The position numbers and the translations under genes were made by a program. Of a stretch of 64,000 nt of DNA, positions 51,854-61,015 are shown one piece after another. The notes under the pieces are model-generated. The model had not been told where the DNA came from. It worked only from the letters and a program-made list of their open reading frames with translations, and ran no database searches. The stretch spans positions 58,051,321-58,115,320 of the forward strand of contig NC_059075.1 in NCBI RefSeq assembly GCF_020497125.1, given 5' to 3'. This DNA comes from Mauremys mutica. Taxonomy: Eukaryota; Chordata; Testudines; Geoemydidae. Position 1 is the stretch's first letter. Every line of letters begins with the position of its first letter.

Positions 51854-53220
51854 TTGTTGTCATTAGGCCTTCGCAGGTACAGCTTTCCAGCCATGCAGAT
51901 CAGACTGTATGAATGGCTCCAATATTCATAACAATTAGCACTCTGTGAATGTTTGTTATCCCCTTCAATGCTAATATCCACAGAATGGGAAACTGAATTT
52001 TGGACCTTGACAGAATTAGTGGGCCTTTACAGAATTCAAAAGTGGCACAGCTGGTTATATAAACATTAAGTGAGGGCACGGACTCTAGCGGCTTAATGTT
52101 CTCCATCTTCTAATAATTAAGATGTTAAAAGCATATAACATTGTGACTAAATAACAGTTTTCAAGTCAATCCAGCTGACTAATGATATTACTGATAATAT
52201 AGCAAATGATTAAATGCTGCATGCTAATTGCTAGAAAAGCAGATTTTACATGTTTCTCAGCATATAAAACAATTTTGTTCATAAAAGTGTGCTTTATTAT
52301 AGGTTTACTGAATTGCTAGTCTCTGTTTGCCTGTAATTTTATTTGCATTTCATCTCTCATCTGCATGGAAGTAGGCTGAGCAGACCAAAAAATCTGACTT
52401 CAATTTAATTTGACATAATCTTAATAGATCTCATCTAGGTTTACCATAATTGCAGGCATAATACAACAGAGACTTCAGGGATTCAAATATTAAATAGCTT
52501 ACCTTCAATAGTTTTCTAAGCAAGGGATTTATGTTCTGACTTTGTGATGTATTTTTAAACTCTGTGTAAGAATACAGGTCTGAAATTATTTTTAAGGAAC
52601 ATCAGGTAGTTCAGGTTCAAGATCTACTGTGTTAAAATGGTTCTAATCCTAACAGGAAAGCTCTCCCAAAATGCCTGACCAGGACCAGGATGGTTGGAAT
52701 GGAGAGTATAGTCTTCTCTCCCCAGGGCTCCTCCATGGGTCCCAAGGAGCATCTAGAGTGACCTGGTAGGAGCAGAAGGGATTGGAGGAGGCAGATATTC
52801 CTAGTACTTCTGTGGATTCTAGCAAACTAAGAGCCAACAGGACAAGATCTTCCCTCCCCACAAGTCCCAGGGAGCTACAGGAGCTGGTTGAAGGATCAGG
52901 CCTGGTTCAAGGTCTTCAAAGTACCCAAAGGGGAACTGCCAGTTCCAAGCACATAGACAGGGAAATTATGGGATAGCTCTGGGAGCACTGTTTGCACTGT
53001 TGGTGCTATCACACGATCCATCTCAGTCCCACTGGCACTGATGTAACAGAATAACATAGAGGATACTGACAGTGGTTAGTCTTGCTGGAAGTAAGTCTAA
53101 TCCAAACTACAGTTGGCACACACATACACCATTGGGAGTACTTCTGTGAGCAAATATAAGGTGTGTTAGGAGAGCGCACCATGGTTAACATCGAATTTCT
53201 CTACTGAAGACAAAGCCTTA
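51854..53220. other. AVEN intron 1, nothing recognised
   Basis: No known gene or clear element end. Open frames at 51900-52106 and 52649-52976 have no recognisable similarity. Confidence 0.4.
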
Positions 53221-53463
53221 GGCCACAGCTACGCTACAGTGGCACAGCTACAGTGCTGTAGTGGAGACGCTTCCTCCATTGACAGAAGGGTTTTTCCATC
53301 CATGTAGTTAGTTCACCTCTCCAAAAGGTGGTAGCTAGGTCAACGGAAGCTGTGTCTGCACCTGGGGTTCAGTCAACTTAACTATGGCACTCAAAGCATG
53401 AAATTTTTCACAGCCCTGAGTGACACAGCAAGGTCAATCTAATTTTTAAGTGCAGACCATGCC
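53221..53463. mobile_element. Harbinger-type MITE (243 bp)
   Basis: Begins GGCCACAGCTACGCTAC and ends AAGTGCAGACCATGCC, an inverted pair; both flanks are TTA (53218-53220 and 53464-53466). Confidence 0.8.
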
Positions 53464-53951
53464 TTATTATTAAACACTCTCTTAAAGAGCCTGGGGAAGA
53501 CACCGAGGACTACTGGGCTCTTAAAAGACACTGTTCATTATATTCTCAGCCATGGATAAAGGTGATGTCATCATGCTAGTGCACTTGATACAAAGTATAA
53601 CTATCAATAAAATAGTGAAAATATTGTCAAATACACTAAGTAAACAATCTGAGAAAATAGAGAACTAAGAAACTCTCTCTGTTCTCTTAGTTATAGTAAA
53701 CTTTCAGGGGCTACTTCCAAAAATATCAGGTTAAAAAATTCATACAGAAATGTGATTTTAGGTTGACTGTTCCCTTTTAAAGTTAGAAAAACTGTCTGTA
53801 AATAATCAACAATACTAGAATATATATATAAAAATATCCAGATACAAAAAGAAATAATACAAAGGTTGAAATTGTTATTTAAAGGCCACACACATGCATG
53901 CGCTCACACACCTCCCACACACAAATAGCTTCAACTAACTGAATTAAATAA

Positions 53952-54063
53952 ATTTTGCAAGTGCTTTCCCCTGTAGACAAGGCCTATCATGGGGCAGTTA
54001 CCTTTGTTATATTCTCTGCAGTAGACGTCAAAACGCTTTAGGACTTTACCTCCTATTTCATGT
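53952..54063. repeat. 112-bp dispersed repeat, copy 2
   Basis: The partner of 51742-51853, about 2.2 kb away. Here the MITE-end-like motif is better kept (CCCCTGTAGACAAGGCC). Confidence 0.85.
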
Positions 54064-54576
54064 TGTCTGTACTCTTGCAAGATTCAGCACAAAATAAGCC
54101 AAAGCTATTGGTTTTCTCAATTATTGCAGGTACTGCACAGTGCTTTTATTCCACCTACATTTGTATGCCCCAGGGTTGAAAACAAAACTTAATATTCAAA
54201 AAAGAAAGTCCACTCATTTTTATGTATGTATCACCATGGAAGTTTATATTGTATACAAATGAAATTATTAGTGATTACATTTTAAGTAATGGCACCAACC
54301 AAGAATTTCATTTTATACTTTATGGCCCTCATTCTGCACAAAGATCCATTTGTGTGTTACATTGCAGGACTGGGGTTAAGGCCATATGCCAGCATAAGCA
54401 ATGGTGGGTCCCTAACACAGGTGATACACCAACTGACACCAACATTTTAAATCATAACATCATCTAAGGGCTCAGAGTGTAATCAGAAACAATAGAAGCA
54501 GATGCTCTATCTACACCTGGCTCCCCATGGTACCAGAATACTAGTGTAGTCAGGGGCTCACTCACAATTTAACTAG

Positions 54577-55500
54577 GGGTATGGCTACACTTACGGTTTG
54601 CAGCGCTGGTAGTTTGCAGCGCTGGTCATCCAGCTGTGTAGGAGCAGCGCTGGTGTGTGGCCACACTCACAGCTACCAGCGCTGGTGTGTGGCCACATTT
54701 GGAGCATTTGCAGCGCTGTTGGGAGTGCTGCATTATGGGCAGCTATCCCAGCATTCAAGTGCACCAACGTGCTTTTCAAAAGAGGGGGGTGGAGGGTGGT
54801 GTACTGTGACAGGGAGCGGGGAAGATAGAGAGAGTGGATTTTTGGAGCCAACACTGAGTGTTAGCTTCCTGGATTGGAAAAATCACAAAATGTTCATGAG
54901 CCCTTAGTCTTAACTCTAATTGCAAACAGCCTGCCTGTTTGCTGTGATCAGTGTTTGTTTTTTTAGATAAGCAGTTCAACGGAGCGATCGGCTCCGTTCT
55001 GTTTCATTCACTCTTCCTGCCTGCCTCTCATTTGATCGTTCACAGCCAGGTATAGATAGCTCCTGTTTGCTGTGATCAGTGTTTGTTTTTTTAGATAAGC
55101 AGTTCAAACGGCTCCGTTCTGTTTCATTCACTCTCCCTCCCTGCCTGCCTCTCATTTGATTGTTTACAGCCAGGTACAGAACGGAGCTCCGATCGGAGCT
55201 CGTTCACAACAAAACAAAGAAAGGCTGCATAACAAAACAAAGAGAGTAATTTATAAAAGCATTCTGGGATACACCTTATTCCCTGGAGGCCAATCACAGC
55301 GCTGGTGTGTGGCCACACTTGATGACCAGCGCTGCAGCACCAGCGCTGGAATCCTTATTCCCCATGCTGAGTGAGGTGTACGGCCAGCGCTGCAGCCAGG
55401 GAGTTGCAGCGCTGGAAGTGCCCTGCAGGTGTGGCCACTTACTAATTGCAGCGCTGGTGGAGGCTTTCCAGCGCTGCAAATCGCCAGTGTAGCCATACCC
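54577..55500. mobile_element. 924-bp non-autonomous DNA transposon with AGCGCT arrays
   Basis: The perfect 15-bp TIR GGGTATGGCTACACT is found at the right end as its inverse (AGTGTAGCCATACCC); the left copy has one extra G in front. It is flanked by TAG on both sides (54574-54576, 55501-55503). About five AGCGCTG motifs lie in the first 150 bases and about seven in the last 210, often as CCAGCGCTGG palindromes. The middle has a 128-bp direct duplication. The open frames on both strands are repeat artefacts. Confidence 0.88.
54934..55180. repeat. Tandem duplication (128-bp offset) inside the 924-bp element
   Basis: CCTGTTTGCTGTGATCAGTG starts at 54934 and again at 55062, and the match continues through TAGATAAGCAGTTCAA, CGGCTCCGTTCTG and CAGCCAGGTA. 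The copies differ by a small indel and a few substitutions. Confidence 0.9.
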
Positions 55501-55769
55501 TAGGAGATTAACCAGACAGCATGATGAAGAACCACAGTATAAGAACCAGAAATACTGAACCATTGATCCCAAAATTACAGCACAACGTCATAAGCAGAAT
55601 TTACGTCAAAGGGGTGGGTGACGTGTGATATGACGGAGAGGGCACAACGTCCTCGCAGCTAATCACTGGTGCCAGTATAGTCGGTGCCTCCCTCCTCCCA
55701 CTCTGCCAAACCAACGTGTTCTTGAAAGCGGCATTTTCCAGCGTCACACTACAGATGGATTCACGCCAC

Positions 55770-56480
55770 GAAATCCAAATCTGCATTTCAAGCGGTGCAC
55801 AGTGTGTCCCCTCCCCGGAGTCTCCCAGTCACAAAACACGCTCGGGGGAGTCCAGCCCCGGGGTAATTTGCAGACCCAGCACTGCTGGGGAGAGGGGGGT
55901 GCTACGCCTCCCCTTCTGCAAGGGGCCCCTCGCAGCCCAGCCTGCAGCTGGGGGCGCAGCGGCGCCTAGTCAGCGAGGAGGGCGCGTCCTGGGAAGGGAG
56001 CAGCAGGCAGGGGCCGAGCGGGGCCTTTGCCTGCTGTGGTAGCTGCAGCAGCCCGTTCCCGGGGCGGACTAGGCCGCGGTATCTGCTCCCTCTTACCCGC
56101 CTGTGGTAGCGAGCAGGGAGGGGAGACGCTGCCCCCCTGCCCCGAGGGTCTCGCCTGCCTCGGCCCCCGCCTCCTCCGTGCCCATGAGCGCCGCCTCTTC
56201 CGCGGCCCCCGCCTCCTCGCCTGGGTCCGTCCCCGCCGCCTTCCGCTGCTCTGTCCCCGCCGCCGGGCCTCCTCCTGCCCTGCCTGCAGCCTCCCCGCCG
56301 GGGCCGGCCGCCGCCTCCTCCTCCGCGCTCCGCCTGCATGGCCCGGCAGCTGCTCTCCTCCCGCCGCGTGTGCGGCCGAGAGCCGGCCTGGCCCGTGCCG
56401 CGCCGGTCCCCGCCTCCGGAAACAGCCACCGGGCAGGCCCGAAAGAGAGGCGCCTGGTCCGCTCCCAGCGGGACGGGGCA
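55770..56480 (-). promoter_or_regulatory. AVEN: CpG island, AVEN promoter region
   Basis: This is the only long CpG-dense block in the window and it surrounds AVEN exon 1 and the start of intron 1. The start codon complement is at 56337-56339, so the promoter and 5' UTR lie just above that position. No clear TATA box is visible, which is usual for CpG-island promoters. It could also serve divergent transcription towards CHRM5, but nothing in the sequence proves that. Confidence 0.75.
56097..56339 (-). CDS. AVEN: AVEN exon 1 (coding part), Gly/Arg-rich N-terminus
   Basis: AVEN is an apoptosis inhibitor that binds BCL-xL and Apaf-1 and also has an RGG/RG region that binds G-quadruplex RNA (family knowledge). 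The 81 codons begin MQAERG, the same start as human AVEN, and continue as Gly/Arg-rich sequence with RG and RGG runs. The exon ends CGG followed by GTAAGA, a strong donor, in phase 0, which fits the phase-0 start of exon 2 at 18898. It lies in a CpG island. Length and order of the G/R runs differ from mammals, as expected for low-complexity sequence. Longer open frames across this island, in this and other frames, are GC-rich artefacts. Confidence 0.88.
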
Positions 56481-56504
56481 ACGCTCCGGCCCCCTCAAAT
56501 CCTT

Positions 56505-56775
56505 CCCAACAACAGCAACACGTGCGCAACACCGCATAGCACAAGCGGCCTTCACAGCCACGGTGACCCCCGCACGACACAATCACGCCAAGCCCACCAC
56601 CACACAACCACCCCGAGCCCCTCGCAACCAGTGACACCCCCCAAAAATAACCACCCTGAACCCAGCCCTGCACAACACAACCACCCAAACCCCTCACAAC
56701 CACAGTGATTCCTGCACAACACATCCATACCAAGCCCCTCGCAACCACAGTGACCCCTACACAACATAATCACAG
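56505..56775. repeat. CA-rich minisatellite upstream of AVEN exon 1
   Basis: At least three to four imperfect copies of a unit containing AGCCCCTCGCAACCACAG and TGCACAACACA occur, for example starting near 56615, 56688 and 56732, with spacing of about 73 and 45 bases. It begins about 165 bases 5' of the AVEN ATG, so it overlaps the likely AVEN promoter or 5' UTR. Open frames here are repeat artefacts. Confidence 0.7.
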
Positions 56776-56866
56776 ACGTATTGGAGCATGAGCTTTCATG
56801 GGTGAATACCCACTTCGTCGGATGCATGCATTCACCCACGAAAGCTCATGCTCCAATACATATGGA
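56772..56866. mobile_element. Penelope-like 3' fragment, foldback copy
   Basis: Left arm GTATTGGAGCATGAGCTTTC... and right arm ...GAAAGCTCATGCTCCAATAC are inverted copies over about 32 bases around a loop of about 20 bases containing CTTCGTCGGATGCATG. No clear target duplication. It lies about 435 bases upstream of the AVEN ATG. Confidence 0.8.
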
Positions 56867-57408
56867 GTGAGGTTGGGGCTATGGATGCACCTTTTCCCTC
56901 TCCACCACCACACTTTGCAGCATTATGTGCCCTTAGGGATGCACAAAAGGAGCAGCCCCAGTGCTTGTTGAGCACAGACACTACAATTACGAATGGCCAT
57001 TGTGTAGACTGTGCAAGGTGAGAAGGTTCCTTGTAGTTCAAAACCAGAACAATTTTACTAGTGTCCTAAATACAAGCAACCAAATTCATCCCTGGAATAA
57101 CACCATTAACTACAATGAGCATTATTTCATGAATTAATATTACCCACGGAGTTTTATTTCAAAAGTATAAAATAGATTTTTTTAAAATAGTGGTCACAAC
57201 ATTTTTATTTATCCCCTCCTCAAAATACACTTTAACACCACCCCAGGCTATTGATGGGCAGTATTGGTGCTAAATTGCTCAAAGTAATGCAAATATTAAG
57301 GGCATTTCAACATTACAACAGACTGTTATTTCATGGAACATATGTATGCAACACCTGTGCCCCACTTTGAAAATGTGTATTTCATCTGAGAATTATGCTG
57401 TTGAATAT

Positions 57409-57614
57409 CAAGTATCAGAGGGGTAGCCGTGTTAATCTGGATCTGTAAAAGCAGCAAAGAGTCCAGTGGCACCTTATAGACTTACAGATGTATTGGAGCA
57501 TGAGCTTTCATGGGTGAATATCCACTTCATCAGATGCATGTGGTATTCACCCACAAAAGCTCATGCTCCAATACATCTGCAAATCTATAAGGTGCCACAG
57601 GACTCTTTGCTGCT
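57409..57614. mobile_element. Penelope-like 3' end, foldback copy with long arms
   Basis: The left part is the family tail in minus orientation starting at TCAGAGGGGTAGCC; the right part repeats about 85 bases of it in plus orientation from GTATTCACCC to GACTCTTTGCTGCT. The loop of about 20 bases contains CTTCATCAGATGCATG. Flanks: GTTGAATAT at 57400-57408 and 57615-57623, extendable to 13 bases, so this inverted structure was inserted in one event. Confidence 0.88.
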
Positions 57615-58840
57615 GTTGAATATAAAACACATGGCAATGTGTAATAGTTTGCTGTGTATTTTTGCAGCGTGCCCCAAACCTACTAGTACAAGTTATTTAT
57701 TTGTTATGATTAAATCCACCAGTATAAAGTCTGAGTATTTGAACTATATGCAGATAGAGTGCAGAGTGGCTGGGGACCCACAAGCCAGTGCCATGGTGCA
57801 AGGCAGTTGTTTAGCCCTTCCCTGCAGCCACTATTCCAGCCAGCCCATAGTATTCTGTACTATTTCTCCCATATTTGGCTTGAGTTGCTAGTCTTTTAAA
57901 TAGAGGGAAGGAGGAGGCAGGGAGTGAAATATCTCGAACCACTAACTGTTTACTTAGAGCAGAGAAGTTGCTATACAGAGCAACTCCTCTTTTAGTCTTC
58001 CCTTGCCCAGACCAGAACCAGTTGTCCTCCTGACTCCCCTCCAAACTAGCCATCTCCTTTCTATGTGCAGTCTAACCCTCTTCCCATCTCTACCAAAATC
58101 TAGTGACTGCTCTCCTCTCTCTCACCAAATCTCTCAACCACACAACCTCCCTTCTATCTAGCTCTTTAATCTAAGCCCTGGCACCCCCAAACCTCTTTTC
58201 ACCAATACTCCCCTTGTGTCTCCCCAAGCTCCTCTAACTACATCTTCCCCTCCTGCCTCCTCCAGATACCCTCAACTCACCAACCCCACTCCTACTCTCA
58301 GTTCTCCTGATGGTTCCCCAAACACTGGCTTCTTCACGGAATCTTCCTAATTTGTTTTTAAAATGTTGGCAATTATGATGCATAGTGCACTACATTCAAA
58401 AAGGAACACTGTGAATCCCCATTCTCATTGTTTTGTGAATCTTTAAATGTCTGTGCATCGAAGAACATGTCCTGTACTCTACTGAAATATTCAGCAGATA
58501 AGGGGTGACAAAACTGAATACTTTATGAAACAGTAGTTATTTTGGCTGCACTTAGCATTGTTTCAGAATGCTACCAAAGCAAAGTTCCCTAAAATGTGTG
58601 TTTAATTTATGAGTAGAATGATGGAAATAGCAATCAAAATGCAAAGAAAGCATGAAAATAATCTGATTATAATGTTCCATTTGCAGCAAAAACAGTCATT
58701 TGAACCAATTTGTGTCATTTAAAACATTAAAATAACATTTTTATTGTTTCTAACATTCTATATAAATATACAATGGCTTAAAATGTCGATATTTTGTGCT
58801 AAATAAGTCTGTTGAAAGTCCAGTGCTGTTTAATGAACTG
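57615..58840. other. Sequence between AVEN and the CHRM5 coding exon
   Basis: No repeat end or gene recognised. 58020-58330 is a pyrimidine-rich stretch. This may include CHRM5 intron or promoter; the sequence does not decide. Confidence 0.45.
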
Positions 58841-58952
58841 CACTCTCTTTTTCCCCTTTATTCTTTACAGGTGTCTTCAAAAAATATTATCAAGTACAGA
58901 AAACATTCTGCAATGACCTTAATATCCTGGTGATAATACACTACGAACAAGA
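58841..58952 (+). promoter_or_regulatory. CHRM5: CHRM5 splice acceptor and 5' UTR of the coding exon
   Basis: A pyrimidine-rich tract (ctctctttttcccc) runs into TTCTTTACAG ending at 58870, a strong acceptor. The exon then has 82 bases of 5' UTR (58871-58952) before the ATG. Upstream non-coding CHRM5 exons and the promoter cannot be placed from sequence alone. Confidence 0.7.
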
Positions 58953-60533
58953 ATGGAAGTAAATTCAACTATTGTAAACAGTAGTTCTGTTAACCATAAA
59001 CAGTTAGAAGGGCATAGCCTTTTGGAAGTAATCGCAATTGCCAGTGTCACAGCGATTGTAAGCCTAATAACCATAGTGGGAAACATTCTTGTAATGATAT
59101 CATTCAAAGTCAACAGTCAACTCAAAACTGTTAACAATTATTACTTGCTCAGCCTTGCTTGTGCAGACCTCATCATTGGAATATTTTCTATGAATCTTTA
59201 CACATCTTATATACTAATAGGTCATTGGTCTCTTGGAAGTCTGGCATGTGATCTGTGGCTAGCATTGGACTATGTAGCTAGCAATGCCTCAGTAATGAAC
59301 TTGCTAGTTATCAGTTTTGATCGATACTTTTCCATCACAAGACCTCTAACCTACAGGGCTAAGCGCACACCCAAAAGGGCTGGCATTATGATTGGTCTAG
59401 CTTGGTTAATTTCCTTTATTCTGTGGGCACCACCAATCTTATGCTGGCAGTATTTTGTGGGGGAACGAACTGTCCCATCTGAAGAATGCCAGATACAATT
59501 TTTGTATGAACCCATTATCACCTTCGGTACTGCAATTGCTGCTTTCTACATCCCAGTGTCAGTGATGACTATTTTATATTGCCGTATTTATAAAGAGACT
59601 GAGAAACGTACCAAGGACCTTGCTGAACTTCAAGGCTCTGAGTCTGTGACAGAGCTTGAGATGATAAAACCCCAGAAAGCTCTTCTGAAGTCCTGTTTTA
59701 GTTGCAAGCAACAAAATTTAGCCAAAAGGGAGAGATGTCAGGCTTCATGGTCTTCATCCAGTCGAAGCACGTCAGCCACTACAAAAGTACCCCAAACACC
59801 AAATACTTGTAATGATTGGTCTAAGGTAGACCAGCTAACCACCTGCAGCAGCTACGCATCCTCAGAAGAAGAGGACAAACCTGCCAATGATTCAGTTTTT
59901 CAAGTAACTTACAAGAGTCCAGCCAAAGATAAGAAAGAAGAGTTTAATGAGGAGGAGAATAAGGAAGTTTTTATCAAAGACCACCCTATGGAAAATGATT
60001 TTGAGACCCAGAAATACTTTCTATCTCCAGCCAAAAGCCAAGTGCAAAAAAGTCCAAAATGTGTGGCCTACAAATTCCACTTGGTGGTTAAGGCTGATGG
60101 CACCCAGGAAACCAACAATGGTTGCCGAAAAGTAAAAATAACTACTTGTTCTGCTGCTTTATCAAAGGACCCTTCCATCAAAGACATGGATCCAAATTTA
60201 ACTAACCAAATCACTAAAAGGAAAAGAATGGTCCTTATAAAGGAGCGCAAAGCTGCCCAGACTTTAAGTGCCATTCTTCTAGCTTTTATCATCACTTGGA
60301 CTCCCTACAATATAATGGTTTTGGTCTCCACATTTTGCGCAGACTGCATTCCCCTAACACTGTGGCATCTTGGATATTGGCTGTGCTATGTGAATAGCAC
60401 TGTTAACCCTATCTGTTATGCTCTCTGTAACAAAACGTTCAGAAAAACTTTTAAGATGCTACTCTTCTGTCAATGGAAAAAGAAAAAAATGGAAGAGAAG
60501 TTGTACTGGCAGGGTAATACCAAACTGCTATAA
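58953..60533 (+). CDS. CHRM5: Muscarinic acetylcholine receptor M5, complete single-exon coding region
   Basis: Class A GPCR for acetylcholine; the M5 subtype couples to Gq/11 and phospholipase C at the plasma membrane. The 526-residue frame is intact; human M5 has 532. Seen in the translation: short N-terminus with N-glycosylation sequons at N4 and N9; TM1 about 25-50; orthosteric Asp D106 (3.32); DRY at 123-125; ECL disulfide pair C99 and C179; a large third intracellular loop about 212-430, rich in Ser, Glu and Lys; TM6 with W449, Y452 and N453 (6.48, 6.51, 6.52); TM7 tyrosines Y475 and Y479; NPICY at 485-489; basic C-tail. The loop ends and C-tail match M5 rather than M1 or M3. The start ATG has G at +4 and A at -3 and lies 82 bases after a splice acceptor, as expected for a muscarinic gene with non-coding 5' exons. 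The divergent neighbour AVEN supports orthology. Confidence 0.97.
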   Translation: MEVNSTIVNSSSVNHKQLEGHSLLEVIAIASVTAIVSLITIVGNILVMISFKVNSQLKTVNNYYLLSLACADLIIGIFSMNLYTSYILIGHWSLGSLACDLWLALDYVASNASVMNLLVISFDRYFSITRPLTYRAKRTPKRAGIMIGLAWLISFILWAPPILCWQYFVGERTVPSEECQIQFLYEPIITFGTAIAAFYIPVSVMTILYCRIYKETEKRTKDLAELQGSESVTELEMIKPQKALLKSCFSCKQQNLAKRERCQASWSSSSRSTSATTKVPQTPNTCNDWSKVDQLTTCSSYASSEEEDKPANDSVFQVTYKSPAKDKKEEFNEEENKEVFIKDHPMENDFETQKYFLSPAKSQVQKSPKCVAYKFHLVVKADGTQETNNGCRKVKITTCSAALSKDPSIKDMDPNLTNQITKRKRMVLIKERKAAQTLSAILLAFIITWTPYNIMVLVSTFCADCIPLTLWHLGYWLCYVNSTVNPICYALCNKTFRKTFKMLLFCQWKKKKMEEKLYWQGNTKLL

Positions 60534-60839
60534 TTGTAGTAGATGATGAGAGGAAAACATAAAAAGTACGTAGTGACATTGTCCATGCATCGTAAATTGG
60601 CAGCAGTTCTTTCTTTTCAAAGTTGTTGCTTTACATCTCTGGGGACAAAAATTCCTGCACAGAAAAGCCACATTTTGCATAATGACAGTCTTGTGCATGG
60701 GTTCAAGAGGAAAGCAGCAGCTGCTATGATTGTCTATGAGTGTCTGCAGTCACTCAATGGAGCTGCATTACTGTCAACATCTTAGGGGCCTGTGGTGTTC
60801 CCTTTCAGCCAGAGAATAAGTAGAGTGAATCACAGACCC
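60534..60839 (+). other. CHRM5: CHRM5 proximal 3' UTR
   Basis: This non-repetitive stretch directly follows the TAA stop and is taken as 3' UTR. No AATAAA lies in it; the first AATAAA downstream is at 61050-61055, past a CR1 fragment, so the true poly(A) site is undecided. The 80-residue open frame at 60543-60785 has no recognisable similarity and is treated as chance. Confidence 0.5.
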
Positions 60840-61015
60840 CTGGAAATTAGAGATGGATAGACCTGTTAGGTCATCGAGTCCATCTCCCTGCAGTTGCAAG
60901 ACTGTTTTCCTGTGTATTTTCTAGTGTTTTGTCTATTCTAGTTTTATATATCCCTAACAATGGACCTTGCATTAATTCCCTTGTGACACTATTCCATAGC
61001 CTGATGAAATGGCAC
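60840..61015 (-). mobile_element. Old CR1 LINE 3' fragment
   Basis: TTAGGTCATCGAGTCCATC, CCCTGCAGTTGCAAGAC and TGTGACACTATTCCATAGCC are the reverse complement of a diverged CR1 3' region. It may lie in the CHRM5 3' UTR. Confidence 0.65.

Larger units (their letters stand above)
18899..56096 (-). other. AVEN: AVEN intron 1 (37.2 kb)
   Basis: The interval is bounded by the exon 1 donor (GTAAGA) and the exon 2 acceptor (CACAG). It contains no other recognisable host gene on either strand; the recognisable content is transposable elements listed separately. The intron call rests on the two exon matches and their compatible phase. Confidence 0.85.

Noticed and set aside
51619..51981. 120-residue minus-strand frame with a cysteine-containing motif (YCREYNKGNC) that recalls a CCCH finger
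   Set aside because: Cys/His spacing does not complete a finger, the frame runs into a MITE end, and the second copy of the segment differs mostly at amino-acid-changing sites.
55902..56748. Long open frames (95-260 residues) on both strands in the CpG island
   Set aside because: GC-rich sequence lacks stop codons by composition. Only the frame starting MQAERG with a proper donor matches AVEN exon 1; the rest is Gly/Arg/Pro/Ala low complexity or minisatellite.
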